Part shown: positions 1 to 5,738 of the stretch, piece by piece
Position numbering within the stretch: position 1 is the first letter of the stretch
Layout of the letters: each line of letters opens with the position of its first letter
Source: Endomicrobium sp.
GTDB taxonomy: Bacteria > Elusimicrobiota > Endomicrobiia > Endomicrobiales > Endomicrobiaceae
Assembly (NCBI GenBank): GCA_031290055.1
Contig: JAITOH010000079.1
Span: forward strand, 1-7,057
Length of the DNA stretch: 7,057 bases
Reading direction: 5' to 3'
Notes under the pieces: generated by a model
What the model saw: the letters and a program-made list of their open reading frames with translations, nothing else
Database searches by the model: none
What the model was told of the DNA's origin: nothing
Program-made: the position numbers and the translations under genes

Positions 1-64
1 ATTTGCTATAAGAGAAGGTGGAAGAACAGTTGGATCCGGTGTTGTAACTGAGATAGTAGAGTAA
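1..64 (+). CDS. tuf: Elongation factor Tu, C-terminal end (partial)
   Basis: Only the last 20 codons are present, read from base 2 to the TAA at 62-64. The peptide FAIREGGRTVGSGVV-TEIVE is the well-known C-terminus of EF-Tu, the last strand of its domain III. EF-Tu is the GTPase that carries aminoacyl-tRNA to the ribosomal A site in the cytoplasm. The usual form reads VGAGVVTKI, so the Ser for Ala and Glu for Lys are mild variants. Its place directly upstream of rpsJ is the standard junction between the str and S10 operons. The rest of the gene lies outside the window, so copy number and integrity cannot be judged. Confidence 0.95.
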   Translation, partial: FAIREGGRTVGSGVVTEIVE

Positions 65-194
65 TGTCTGGTAAAATATATTATCTGTAGTTGTGTGTGA
101 TGGTTTATTGTTGAAAAAATCTTAAAACACATTAACTTTTTGTGTTGTAGTGTGTGTGTAAGAAATATATTTGTAAATGGAACAGGGTTGATTT
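65..194 (+). other. tuf-rpsJ intergenic region
   Basis: This 130-nt gap is very poor in C (7 C against 29 G by hand count) and contains two GT runs, at 88-102 and 147-160. A 6-bp inverted repeat, AACACA at 126-131 and TGTGTT at 141-146, could form a weak hairpin with a 9-nt loop, but no U tract follows it. A TTGAAA at 111-116 and a TATATT at 166-171 resemble promoter hexamers but are not properly spaced from a partner. I can therefore name neither a promoter for the S10 operon nor a tuf terminator here. The rpsJ ribosome-binding site is AGGG at 184-187. Confidence 0.6.
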
Positions 195-521
195 ATGGCA
201 AATGAAAAAACAGTATCTACTCAGCGTTTAAGAATCAAATTGCGGGCATATGATCACAAGATGTTAGATGATTCACTTGCTAAAATTGTAGAGACAGCAA
301 GACGCACCGGTGCAGCTATAACTGGCCCAGTGCTTTTGCCTACCAATACAAAGAAATATACGGTTAATAAATCTGTTCATGCAGATAAAAAATCACGTGA
401 GCAGTTTGAAATGCGAATACATAAAAGATTGATTGACATTCGTGATCCTTCTTCGAAAACTGTTGAAGAACTAATGAAACTTGATTTACCGGCAGGTGTT
501 GACATTGAAATTAAAATGTAG
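195..521 (+). CDS. rpsJ: 30S ribosomal protein S10
   Basis: S10 (also NusE) sits in the head of the 30S subunit and also joins NusB in transcription antitermination. The 108-aa product has the family core: [13 protein letters not shown] (about residues 13-25), GPVLLPT (44-50), [18 protein letters not shown] (65-82) and the C-terminal [12 protein letters not shown]. Length is slightly above the usual 102-105 because of a short N-terminal tail. The ATG at 195 follows an AGGG at 184-187 with 7 nt spacing. Two positions that are normally proline are changed: Leu47 in the GPxPLPT motif and Val61 in the SPH motif. It is the first gene of the S10 operon and lies 29 nt before rplC. Confidence 0.98.
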   Translation: MANEKTVSTQRLRIKLRAYDHKMLDDSLAKIVETARRTGAAITGPVLLPTNTKKYTVNKSVHADKKSREQFEMRIHKRLIDIRDPSSKTVEELMKLDLPAGVDIEIKM

Positions 522-550
522 TTAAAAATACTGAATTTTAGAGAGAACAT

Positions 551-1204
551 ATGTTAAAATCAATAATTGGCGAAAAATTAGGTATGACGCAAATTTTCGA
601 TAATAAAGGTAACATTGTGCCTGTTACGGTGGTGGAAGCTGGGCCTTGTATTGTAACAGGTGTGCGTGTAATCGATAAAGAAGGGTATTCCGCTGTTCAA
701 TTTGGCTTTGGAGATAAAAAAAAGAAAAATCTTACTAGGTCTCAAGCAGGATTTTTTAAAAAAAATAATCTTTTACCAAAAAAAATTATCAAAGAGTTTA
801 GGATAGCTGATTTGGATGAGTTCACTTTGGGCCAAGAAATAAAGGTAGATCTGTTCAAACCCGGTGATTATGTTGATGTTTCTGCGATCTCAAAGGGTAA
901 GGGCTATGCTGGAGTCATTAAAAGACATAATTTCAGTATGCAATCTGTTACTCATGGCCAATCTGACAGAACGCGTGCTAGAGGATCAAGTGGTGGACAA
1001 GGGCCACAAAAAGTTTTAAAAGGAACTAAAATGTCTGGACATTTAGGCTGTAAATATGCTACAATACAAGGATTGCTTGTTGTTAACGTTAATATTGAAA
1101 ACAATGTTTTGCTTCTTAAAGGTTCTGTTCCAGCTGCCAAGAATGGGATACTGTTTATAAGTGCTACGGTTAGGAAAGTCCCCAGCAACTCGGAAAACAA
1201 TTAG
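551..1204 (+). CDS. rplC: 50S ribosomal protein L3
   Basis: L3 binds 23S rRNA early in 50S assembly, and its long loop reaches towards the peptidyl transferase centre. The 217-aa protein starts with the typical [11 protein letters not shown] (residues 6-16) and carries the family signature [15 protein letters not shown] (114-128), THGQS (134-138) and [13 protein letters not shown] (154-166). The ATG at 551 has an AGAGAG at 540-545. The central loop is unusual: [11 protein letters not shown] replaces the common APGS-IG-type sequence, with Arg for Pro at 144 and one residue fewer than E. coli. Gln150 or Gln153 could match the glutamine that PrmB methylates in E. coli, but the alignment is uncertain. 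Three runs of eight A (716-723, 758-765, 778-785) lie in the Lys-rich middle. A 134-nt gap follows. Confidence 0.98.
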   Translation: MLKSIIGEKLGMTQIFDNKGNIVPVTVVEAGPCIVTGVRVIDKEGYSAVQFGFGDKKKKNLTRSQAGFFKKNNLLPKKIIKEFRIADLDEFTLGQEIKVDLFKPGDYVDVSAISKGKGYAGVIKRHNFSMQSVTHGQSDRTRARGSSGGQGPQKVLKGTKMSGHLGCKYATIQGLLVVNVNIENNVLLLKGSVPAAKNGILFISATVRKVPSNSENN

Positions 1205-1338
1205 AAGTTAATTCCTAAAAAGGGGAGTAGCATTATTCTTATGGTTTTTGTATTTCTGGGAAGAGCTTGTGTGATTTGTATAAAAGTTTAAGAAGTAAAC
1301 TTTAGTATAACTTCTTGAGTTTGTTAAAAGAGGGAGAA
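1205..1338 (+). promoter_or_regulatory. rplC-rplD leader with possible leader ORF
   Basis: This 134-nt gap is longer than usual inside an S10 operon. It contains a strong Shine-Dalgarno-like AAAGGGGAG near 1219-1227. Next comes an ATG-started reading frame of 16 codons (1241-1291, MVFVFLGRACVICIKV, stop TAA), 13 nt downstream of that site. The frame ends inside a pair of overlapping inverted repeats (see 1283-1322). The rplD ribosome-binding site, AGAGGGAG at 1328-1335, follows. The order site, short ORF, alternative hairpins, gene resembles an attenuation leader. The 13-nt spacing is long, however, and a 16-codon frame can arise by chance, so function is only a hypothesis. Confidence 0.3.
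1283..1322 (+). promoter_or_regulatory. Two mutually exclusive hairpins upstream of rplD
   Basis: Hairpin A pairs AAAGTTTA (1283-1290) with TAAACTTT (1296-1303) across the 5-nt loop AGAAG, eight perfect pairs. Hairpin B pairs 1284-1296 with 1310-1322, thirteen consecutive pairs including three or four G-U wobbles, around the perfect core AAGAAGT/ACTTCTT (1290-1296 with 1310-1316) and a 13-nt loop. Both use 1284-1296, so only one can form at a time. Hairpin B ends 17 nt before the rplD start, just before its ribosome-binding site. The pairings are read directly from the sequence; a regulatory role is inferred. Confidence 0.45.
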
Positions 1339-1971
1339 ATGGAGACAGCAGTTTATAATGAAAAAGGTTGTGAAAAAGGTAAGATAAAACTCCCCAATTT
1401 TTTTACTTCTAAGGTATCTAGTGGGCTTTTGCACGAATTTATTACGGCATATTTGGGTAATCAAAGATCTGGTACGCATAAAACAAAAACAAGAGGTGAA
1501 GTGGCGTTTTCAGGTGCTAAACCTTGGAAACAAAAGGGCACTGGTAGAGCTCGTGCTGGTCAGAGAAATTCCCCTTTGTGGAGAAAGGGCGGAATCATTT
1601 TTGGCCCTCGGCCAAGGAATTATTATGTAAAAATGCCGAAACTAAAAAAAAGGCTTTCTCTGAGCATGGCTTTTTCTGCACAATTTAAAGATGGAAACAT
1701 AGTAGTCGTTGATCCTGTAAAAGTTTCTGAGATAAAAACAAAAAAAGTACTGGAACTGATAAAAAATCTTAAAATTGATGAAAAAAAAATTCTTTTTATC
1801 ATTTGTAACAATCTTGATTTCAAAGTTGCATCTAGAAATATAAAAAATGTTATGGTTGAAAATTTTAGTAATATAAATGCATATAAAGTTCTTTGGGCTG
1901 ATAAGTTGGTTATTGATTTTGAAGTTATTAATTTAATAAGAAAAAAATCTTTGTTAAACAGAAAAAAGTGA
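1339..1971 (+). CDS. rplD: 50S ribosomal protein L4
   Basis: L4 is an early 23S rRNA binder whose extended loop lines the peptide exit tunnel. In E. coli it also represses its own operon. The 210-aa product has the loop signature KPWKQKGTGRARAG (residues 61-74), SPLWRKGG (78-85) and FGPRPRNYY (88-96), followed by the globular half ending in a basic tail. I chose ATG 1339 because AGAGGGAG lies at 1328-1335. An in-frame TTG at 1315 would add eight residues but has no ribosome-binding site and lies inside a hairpin. Runs A8 (1644-1651), A7 (1740-1746) and A9 (1781-1789) are intact in frame. A weak GTGAAA/TTTCAC hairpin (1968-1987) spans its stop codon before rplW. Confidence 0.97.
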   Translation: METAVYNEKGCEKGKIKLPNFFTSKVSSGLLHEFITAYLGNQRSGTHKTKTRGEVAFSGAKPWKQKGTGRARAGQRNSPLWRKGGIIFGPRPRNYYVKMPKLKKRLSLSMAFSAQFKDGNIVVVDPVKVSEIKTKKVLELIKNLKIDEKKILFIICNNLDFKVASRNIKNVMVENFSNINAYKVLWADKLVIDFEVINLIRKKSLLNRKK

Positions 1972-2001
1972 AAGTTTATTATTTCACAACAAGGAAAGAA
2001 A

Positions 2002-2289
2002 ATGGATATTAGAAGAGTTATTAAAAGGCCTATGGTAACAGAAAAATCTACGATAATGAAAGAAAAGAGCAACATGTATACTTTTGTTGTAGATAAGTGT
2101 GCAAATAAATTCCAAATAAGACAAGCTGTAGAGACTCAATTTAAGGTAAAAGTGGAAAATGTTAATACTTCAAACTATTTGGGAAAAAGTAAAAGGGTGA
2201 ACAGCCGTATTGGTTATAAAAATGATTGGAAAAAGGCACTGGTAAAGCTTAGTAAGGGCCAAGAAATTCAAATGATTGATGAATCTTAG
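2002..2289 (+). CDS. rplW: 50S ribosomal protein L23
   Basis: L23 lies at the exit of the peptide tunnel and is the docking site for trigger factor and the signal recognition particle. The 95-aa protein has the family start RRVIKRPMVTEKST (residues 4-17). Glu14 in the TEK motif matches the glutamate (E18 in E. coli) used for trigger factor binding. The middle VDKCANKFQIRQAVETQF and the VENVNT motif are also typical. Length is normal for bacteria. ATG 2002 follows AAGGAAAG at 1991-1998. The gene lies 30 nt after rplD, so the two are probably co-translated, and is followed by a 150-nt gap. Confidence 0.97.
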   Translation: MDIRRVIKRPMVTEKSTIMKEKSNMYTFVVDKCANKFQIRQAVETQFKVKVENVNTSNYLGKSKRVNSRIGYKNDWKKALVKLSKGQEIQMIDES

Positions 2290-2439
2290 TTAAAATATAT
2301 GGAGTAGTTGGCAACTGAACATTTTTGTGTATTTAAAAGCATTTTAAAAAATAGCAGGGGTCTTATTTGATTATAAAAATGACAATTCCATGGACGTAGG
2401 TGGAGCTGTAAAATTTTATCCAATGGTACAGGGAGTAGT
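2290..2439 (+). other. rplW-rplB intergenic region
   Basis: This 150-nt gap has no convincing gene, RNA or terminator. A TTGGCA (2308-2313) resembles a -35 box but has only a poor -10 match (TATTTA at 2330). A TATAAA at 2372 lacks a -35. A free Shine-Dalgarno-like TAGGTGGAG at 2397-2405 is not followed by a useful start codon. A second site, CAGGGAG at 2429-2435, serves rplB, with only 4 nt before its ATG. The eight-codon frame from ATG 2423 runs into rplB out of frame and is probably chance. Confidence 0.5.
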
Positions 2440-3279
2440 ATGCCGATAAAAACATTTAAGCCTTATACTCAATCGAGAAGAAAAATGTCAGTTTCAAATT
2501 TTTCAGATATAACAAAAACTGATCCTGAGAAATCTTTGATAAAAATAATAAAAAAGAAAGGTGGGCGTAATAATACTGGTCAGGTAATGGTTCGTTTCAG
2601 AGGTGGTGGACACAAAAGATTTTATAGAATTATTGATTTTAAGAGAAATAAACATGATGTTTTAGCAGAAGTGGTATCAATAGAGTATGATCCTAACCGT
2701 TCAAGCAGAATAGCACTTATTAGATATAAAGATGGTGAAAAAAGATATATAATACACCCTGTGGGTGTGAATGTTGGGGATTTTCTTATATCTGGTCCTG
2801 ATGCTGAAATAAAGCCTGGAAATTCCCTGCCTTTTACAAAAATACCAGTTGGTACTTTTGTGCATAATTTAGAATTAGTGCCGGGTAAAGGAGGGCAGCT
2901 TGTTCGTTCTGCTGGTACCGCAGCTCAACTACTTGCGAAAGAAGATGATTATGTTCGTGTAAGAATGCCTTCAGGTGAAATAAGACTTATTAGAGCGAAT
3001 TGTTATGCGACGATTGGACAAGTTGGAAATCTGGATCATGAAAATATTACGCTTGGATCTGCAGGAAGGAGTCGTCACATTGGGAAAAAACCTCATGTCC
3101 GCGGAACTGCAATGAATTCTGTTGACCATCCACACGGAGGTGGAAGAGGAAAGTCTAAAGGAAATAATCAACCTAGAAGTCCTTGGAATCAACCTGCTAA
3201 AGGTTTTAAGACAAGATCTAAAAAAAATTGGGATTGGGTAATTGTGAGCCATCGTAATATTGTAAGGAGAAATAAATGA
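2440..3279 (+). CDS. rplB: 50S ribosomal protein L2
   Basis: L2 is the most conserved large-subunit protein. It binds 23S rRNA near the peptidyl transferase centre and helps join the subunits. The 279-aa product shows [31 protein letters not shown] (about residues 39-69), the central [19 protein letters not shown] (141-159), and the C-terminal [16 protein letters not shown] (228-243). His230 probably matches the functionally important His229 of E. coli. Two near-invariant positions differ: Ser227 replaces Pro in the MNPVDHPH motif and Phe53 replaces His in the RHxGGGHK motif. The C-terminal [20 protein letters not shown] is a lineage type. The stop overlaps the rpsS start (ATGA), so the pair is translationally coupled. 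Confidence 0.98.
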   Translation: MPIKTFKPYTQSRRKMSVSNFSDITKTDPEKSLIKIIKKKGGRNNTGQVMVRFRGGGHKRFYRIIDFKRNKHDVLAEVVSIEYDPNRSSRIALIRYKDGEKRYIIHPVGVNVGDFLISGPDAEIKPGNSLPFTKIPVGTFVHNLELVPGKGGQLVRSAGTAAQLLAKEDDYVRVRMPSGEIRLIRANCYATIGQVGNLDHENITLGSAGRSRHIGKKPHVRGTAMNSVDHPHGGGRGKSKGNNQPRSPWNQPAKGFKTRSKKNWDWVIVSHRNIVRRNK

Positions 3280-3560
3280 GTCGTTCAATAAAAAAAGGTC
3301 CTTATATAGATGAGAAACTTTTGAAGAAGATACAAAATTTAAATAAAGTTGGAGATAAAAAAATTATTAAAACATGGGCCAGGTCAAGTGTTATTACTCC
3401 AGAATTTGTAGGACATACTATAGCGGTACATAATGGAAGAAAATTTCTTCCTGTGTTTATATCAGAACAGATGGTAGGTCATAAACTTGGCGAATTTTCT
3501 CCTACGAGGACTTTTAAAGGGCATGGAGGAATGACAAGGCAAGAGACTTCACTAACTTAA
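3276..3560 (+). CDS. rpsS: 30S ribosomal protein S19
   Basis: S19 forms a complex with S13 in the head of the 30S subunit and touches the A- and P-site tRNAs. The 94-aa protein has the expected [18 protein letters not shown] start, the core [21 protein letters not shown], and the signature [16 protein letters not shown] near the end, with no odd substitution. The start ATG at 3276 shares four bases with the rplB stop, and AAGGAG at 3264-3269 lies inside the end of rplB, a strong ribosome-binding site. A 106-nt gap separates it from rplV. Confidence 0.98.
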   Translation: MSRSIKKGPYIDEKLLKKIQNLNKVGDKKIIKTWARSSVITPEFVGHTIAVHNGRKFLPVFISEQMVGHKLGEFSPTRTFKGHGGMTRQETSLT

Positions 3561-3666
3561 AAGAAAATATATATATGCGAATTCATACATATAGGTACTT
3601 GTTTTAAATTTGCTATTTGCTGATTTTTTAAAAATCTCTACTCGTTGAATAAAAAGGTGTAATGAA
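3561..3666 (+). other. rpsS-rplV intergenic region
   Basis: This 106-nt AT-rich gap has an imperfect hairpin: ATATATATG (3569-3577) with CATACATAT (3584-3592), eight pairs and one A-C mismatch around the loop CGAATT. It also holds a short A/T dyad GATTTTT-T-AAAAATC (3622-3636). Neither is GC-rich or followed by a proper U tract, so I do not call a terminator. The rplV ribosome-binding site is AAGGTG at 3654-3659. Confidence 0.45.
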
Positions 3667-4020
3667 ATGCAAACAAAAGCAACGGCGAAGTTTGTTAGAT
3701 TGACTCCAAGAAAAGTAAATCAAGTTCTTATGCTTGTAAAAGGTAAAAAAGTTGAAAAGGTATTCGAAATTCTTTCTTTTCTTCCTAAATCTGCTAGTGT
3801 ACTTGTTAAAAATGTTTTAAGAAGTGCAACATCAAATGCAGGCTGTCTTGAGGATTATTCATCCCTAAGGGTAAAAGAGGCATGGGTTGGTGATGGTCCC
3901 GTACTAAAGAGAATGAGATCTGGATCTCGTGGTAGGAGTATGCCAATAAAAAAAAGAACAGCACATCTTACAATAATTGTTACAGATGTAGATGTGATTG
4001 CTGGGAAAAGGGGAAAATAA
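3667..4020 (+). CDS. rplV: 50S ribosomal protein L22
   Basis: L22 binds all domains of 23S rRNA, and its long beta hairpin lines the narrowest part of the exit tunnel next to L4. The 117-aa protein has the family start AKFVRLTPRKVNQVL (residues 7-21), LVKNVLRSATSNA (46-58), the GPVLKR motif (77-82) and the end KKRTAHLTIIV. The hairpin tip (about 83-93) is MRSGSRGRSMP, where most bacteria have a Pro-Arg-Ala-rich sequence. Ser85 stands in place of the usual proline, and this changes the tunnel-facing loop. ATG 3667 is supported by AAGGTG 7 nt upstream. It lies 33 nt before rpsC. Confidence 0.97.
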   Translation: MQTKATAKFVRLTPRKVNQVLMLVKGKKVEKVFEILSFLPKSASVLVKNVLRSATSNAGCLEDYSSLRVKEAWVGDGPVLKRMRSGSRGRSMPIKKRTAHLTIIVTDVDVIAGKRGK

Positions 4021-4053
4021 GGTAAAAATTTTTAGAAAGGGAAAAATAATAAA

Positions 4054-4764
4054 ATGGGTCATAAAGTACATCCTAAAAGCGTAAGACTTGGTTATATTAA
4101 AGATTGGGATTCCAAGTGGTTTAATTTGAAAGAAATGCCTAATTTTATAGAAGAGGATTATCGTATAAGAGTTTATTTGAAGGATAAGCTTAAATTGGGT
4201 TCTATATCAAAAGTTTGTATTGAGAGACCAGGCAAGTATGTACGTGTGAATATTTATACGTCTCGTCCTGGAGTTGTTATTGGCAAAGGTGGGCAAGGTA
4301 TTGAAAATTTGAGAAAAGAAATAGAATTGATGACCACAAAAAAGACATTCGTGAATGTTTTAGAAGTTAAAAGACCTGAAGCGGATGCTCAACTTGTATC
4401 TGAAAGTATTGCTTTCCAATTGGAAAAGCAAATCGCTTTTAGACGGGCAATGAAGAAAGCTATTGAGAGAGCGATGAGTGTGGGTATACAAGGAATAAAA
4501 GTTATGGTTTCAGGCAGACTTGGTGGAGCAGAAATTGCTAGGAGAGAATGGCTTAAAGAAGGAAGAGTTCCTTTGCAGACATTTAGGGCTGATATTGAAT
4601 ATGGTTTCTCGGAAGCTTGTACAACTATGGGTAAGATAGGTGTGAAAGTTTGGATATTTAGAAAAGAATTTTTTAAGAAAACACCTAGAGATTTATTTGA
4701 TGAAATAAAATTTACGGATACTTCAAACATTGTGGAGCAAGTAAAAAACGAGAGGAGATTTTAA
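4054..4764 (+). CDS. rpsC: 30S ribosomal protein S3
   Basis: S3 lies at the mRNA entry tunnel of the 30S subunit and takes part in its mRNA helicase activity. The 236-aa protein begins MGHKVHPKSVRLGYIKDW, has a type II KH domain with the GKGG loop at residues 77-80 (GVVIGKGGQGIENL), and the C-terminal domain GRLGGAEIARREW (154-166) and RADIEYGF (178-185). Arg130, Arg131 and Lys134 in FRRAMKKA match the E. coli residues (R131, R132, K135) linked to mRNA unwinding. ATG 4054 follows GAAAGGGA at 4035-4042. A 12-nt palindrome TAAAAATTTTTA (4023-4034) lies just upstream. The PKSVRLGYIKDW start is part of my reason for suspecting Elusimicrobiota. Confidence 0.98.
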   Translation: MGHKVHPKSVRLGYIKDWDSKWFNLKEMPNFIEEDYRIRVYLKDKLKLGSISKVCIERPGKYVRVNIYTSRPGVVIGKGGQGIENLRKEIELMTTKKTFVNVLEVKRPEADAQLVSESIAFQLEKQIAFRRAMKKAIERAMSVGIQGIKVMVSGRLGGAEIARREWLKEGRVPLQTFRADIEYGFSEACTTMGKIGVKVWIFRKEFFKKTPRDLFDEIKFTDTSNIVEQVKNERRF

Positions 4765-4799
4765 ATAAATTTGTAATTTAAAATTAGAGGATTTCGTAT

Positions 4800-5213
4800 A
4801 TGTTGATGCCAAAAAGAGTAAAATATAGAAAAGTACACAGAGGAAGGATGAAGGGTAAATCCAAAGGTGGTAATTATTTGGTTTTTGGTAAGTACGGTCT
4901 GCAAGCTCTTGAGCCTGTGTGGATAAATAGTAATCAAATAGAAGCTGCGCGCGTTACGCTAACAAGATTTGTGAGAAAGGGTGGAAAAGTTTGGATTAGG
5001 ATATTTCCTGATAAGCCGGTTACAAAAAAACCTGCCGAAACAAGAATGGGAAAAGGTAAGGGTGATCCGCAATTTTGGGTTGCTGTAGTTAAGCCTGGAA
5101 GAATAGTGTTTGAAATGGAAGGGATCGTAGAAGTAGAAGCAAGAAGAGCTTTGGCGATTGCTTCAAGTAAACTTCCTATGCGTACGAAAGTTTTAGTGAG
5201 AGCTGATATCTGA
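4800..5213 (+). CDS. rplP: 50S ribosomal protein L16
   Basis: L16 binds near the A-site tRNA elbow and completes the late 50S subunit. The 137-aa product is canonical: [20 protein letters not shown] at the start, [29 protein letters not shown] in the middle (written here in family blocks), and [21 protein letters not shown]. Arg82 in the RMGKGKG motif matches Arg81, which is hydroxylated in E. coli. ATG 4800 follows AGAGGA at 4786-4791 with 8 nt spacing. An ATG two codons later is a less likely start. It lies 35 nt after rpsC and 7 nt before rpmC, whose ribosome-binding site overlaps the rplP stop. Confidence 0.98.
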   Translation: MLMPKRVKYRKVHRGRMKGKSKGGNYLVFGKYGLQALEPVWINSNQIEAARVTLTRFVRKGGKVWIRIFPDKPVTKKPAETRMGKGKGDPQFWVAVVKPGRIVFEMEGIVEVEARRALAIASSKLPMRTKVLVRADI

Positions 5214-5220
5214 GGATATA

Positions 5221-5505
5221 ATGAAAAGTAAAAATTGGAACGAGATAAAAAATATGTCAGAAATCGAGCTTAATGTAAGGCTTGATTATTTACAAGACAG
5301 AATTTTTAAGTTAAGGTTTCGCAACTCTATTTCTATTTTAAAAAACCCTCTTGAGATAAGAGAAATAAGAAGAAACATAGCCAGAATTAAGACGATTCTT
5401 ACTATAAAAGGAAAGTCCAGTCCAAATAAGATAATGGGAAGGGAGAATGTTAAAGCGAAAAAAACGCAAGTGTCGTGTAGGTATAGTTTTAAGGGACAAA
5501 AGTGA
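5221..5505 (+). CDS. rpmC: 50S ribosomal protein L29, C-terminally extended
   Basis: L29 is a small two-helix protein next to L23 at the tunnel exit. The first 61 residues fit the family: the helix MSEIELNVRLDYLQDRIFKL, then LRFRNS, KNPLEIREIRRNIARIKTIL (41-60). The product is 94 aa, whereas most bacterial L29 proteins are about 60-75 aa. The extra 33 residues are basic and of no recognised type, and the last 19 codons overlap rpsQ in another frame (5447-5505). ATG 5221 follows GAGG at 5212-5215, which overlaps the rplP stop codon. The extension may be a lineage trait or may come from a lost earlier stop codon. L29 identity is firm; the tail is open. Confidence 0.95.
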   Translation: MKSKNWNEIKNMSEIELNVRLDYLQDRIFKLRFRNSISILKNPLEIREIRRNIARIKTILTIKGKSSPNKIMGRENVKAKKTQVSCRYSFKGQK

Positions 5506-5710
5506 TAAAACAAGACATGTTTCTGTTGAAAGAACTCATCGCCATTCTTTTTATGGTAGGGTGCTTCGTACTAAGAAAAAATTTCTTGTTCATGATGAAA
5601 AAAATATCTCTCGTATAGGTGATGTAGTTGAAATAATGGAATCGAGATCGTTTTCAAAAACAAAAAAGTGGGTGTTAGTTAGAATTATAAATAAAATGTT
5701 GCCAATATGA
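5447..5710 (+). CDS. rpsQ: 30S ribosomal protein S17
   Basis: S17 is a primary 16S rRNA binder with an OB fold in the body of the 30S subunit. The 87-aa protein has KCRVGIVLRDKSDKT (residues 8-22), VERTHRHSFYGR (27-38), HDEKNISRIGDVVEIMESR (49-67) and SKTKKWVLVRII. Two conserved motifs are altered in the same way: HPLYG is HSFYG (34-35) and RPLSK is RSFSK (68-69), Pro-Leu to Ser-Phe both times. ATG 5447 has GGGAAGGGAG at 5436-5445 upstream, of which GGGAA gives good spacing. Starting inside rpmC, it is probably translationally coupled to it. It is the last gene of the classical S10 operon. Confidence 0.97.
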   Translation: MLKRKKRKCRVGIVLRDKSDKTRHVSVERTHRHSFYGRVLRTKKKFLVHDEKNISRIGDVVEIMESRSFSKTKKWVLVRIINKMLPI

Positions 5711-5738
5711 ATTGAGTTTTATGTGAAGGATATTAAAA

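Noticed and set aside
111..171. sigma70-type promoter before rpsJ
   Set aside because: TTGAAA has only a poor -10 at correct spacing (TAACTT), and TATATT has no -35 at 16-18 nt; not good enough to call.
952..1200. Open reading frame on the - strand inside rplC
   Set aside because: It lies wholly opposite a well-conserved L3 gene and resembles no protein family I know; it is a shadow of the real frame.
1315..1338. TTG at 1315 as the start of rplD
   Set aside because: No ribosome-binding site, lies in a hairpin, and ATG 1339 has a strong AGAGGGAG and gives a normal L4 N-terminus.
1421..1630. 69-codon + strand frame inside rplD
   Set aside because: Alternative frame of the conserved L4 coding region with no ribosome-binding site or recognisable content.
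1623..2075. 150-codon - strand frame across rplD and rplW, rich in Phe and Ile
   Set aside because: The hydrophobic look comes from reading Lys-rich AAA codons in reverse; both genes on the + strand are certain.
2423..2449. Eight-codon frame overlapping the rplB start
   Set aside because: Very short, with the only free ribosome-binding-like site 17 nt away; expected by chance.
2971..3288. - strand frame opposite rplB
   Set aside because: Antisense to the most conserved part of L2; no independent evidence.
3569..3604. Hairpin plus TTTT after rpsS as a terminator
   Set aside because: The stem is nearly all A-U with a mismatch, and the TTTT lies 8 nt further on; the cluster clearly continues.
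3575..3607. Ten-residue frame MRIHTYRYLF in the rpsS-rplV gap
   Set aside because: No ribosome-binding site and no link to the following gene.
4389..4730. - strand frame opposite rpsC
   Set aside because: Antisense shadow of S3.
5286..5513. Hydrophobic - strand frame opposite rpmC, resembling a membrane protein
   Set aside because: Apparent membrane segment is produced by the reverse of Lys/Arg/Ile-rich L29 codons.
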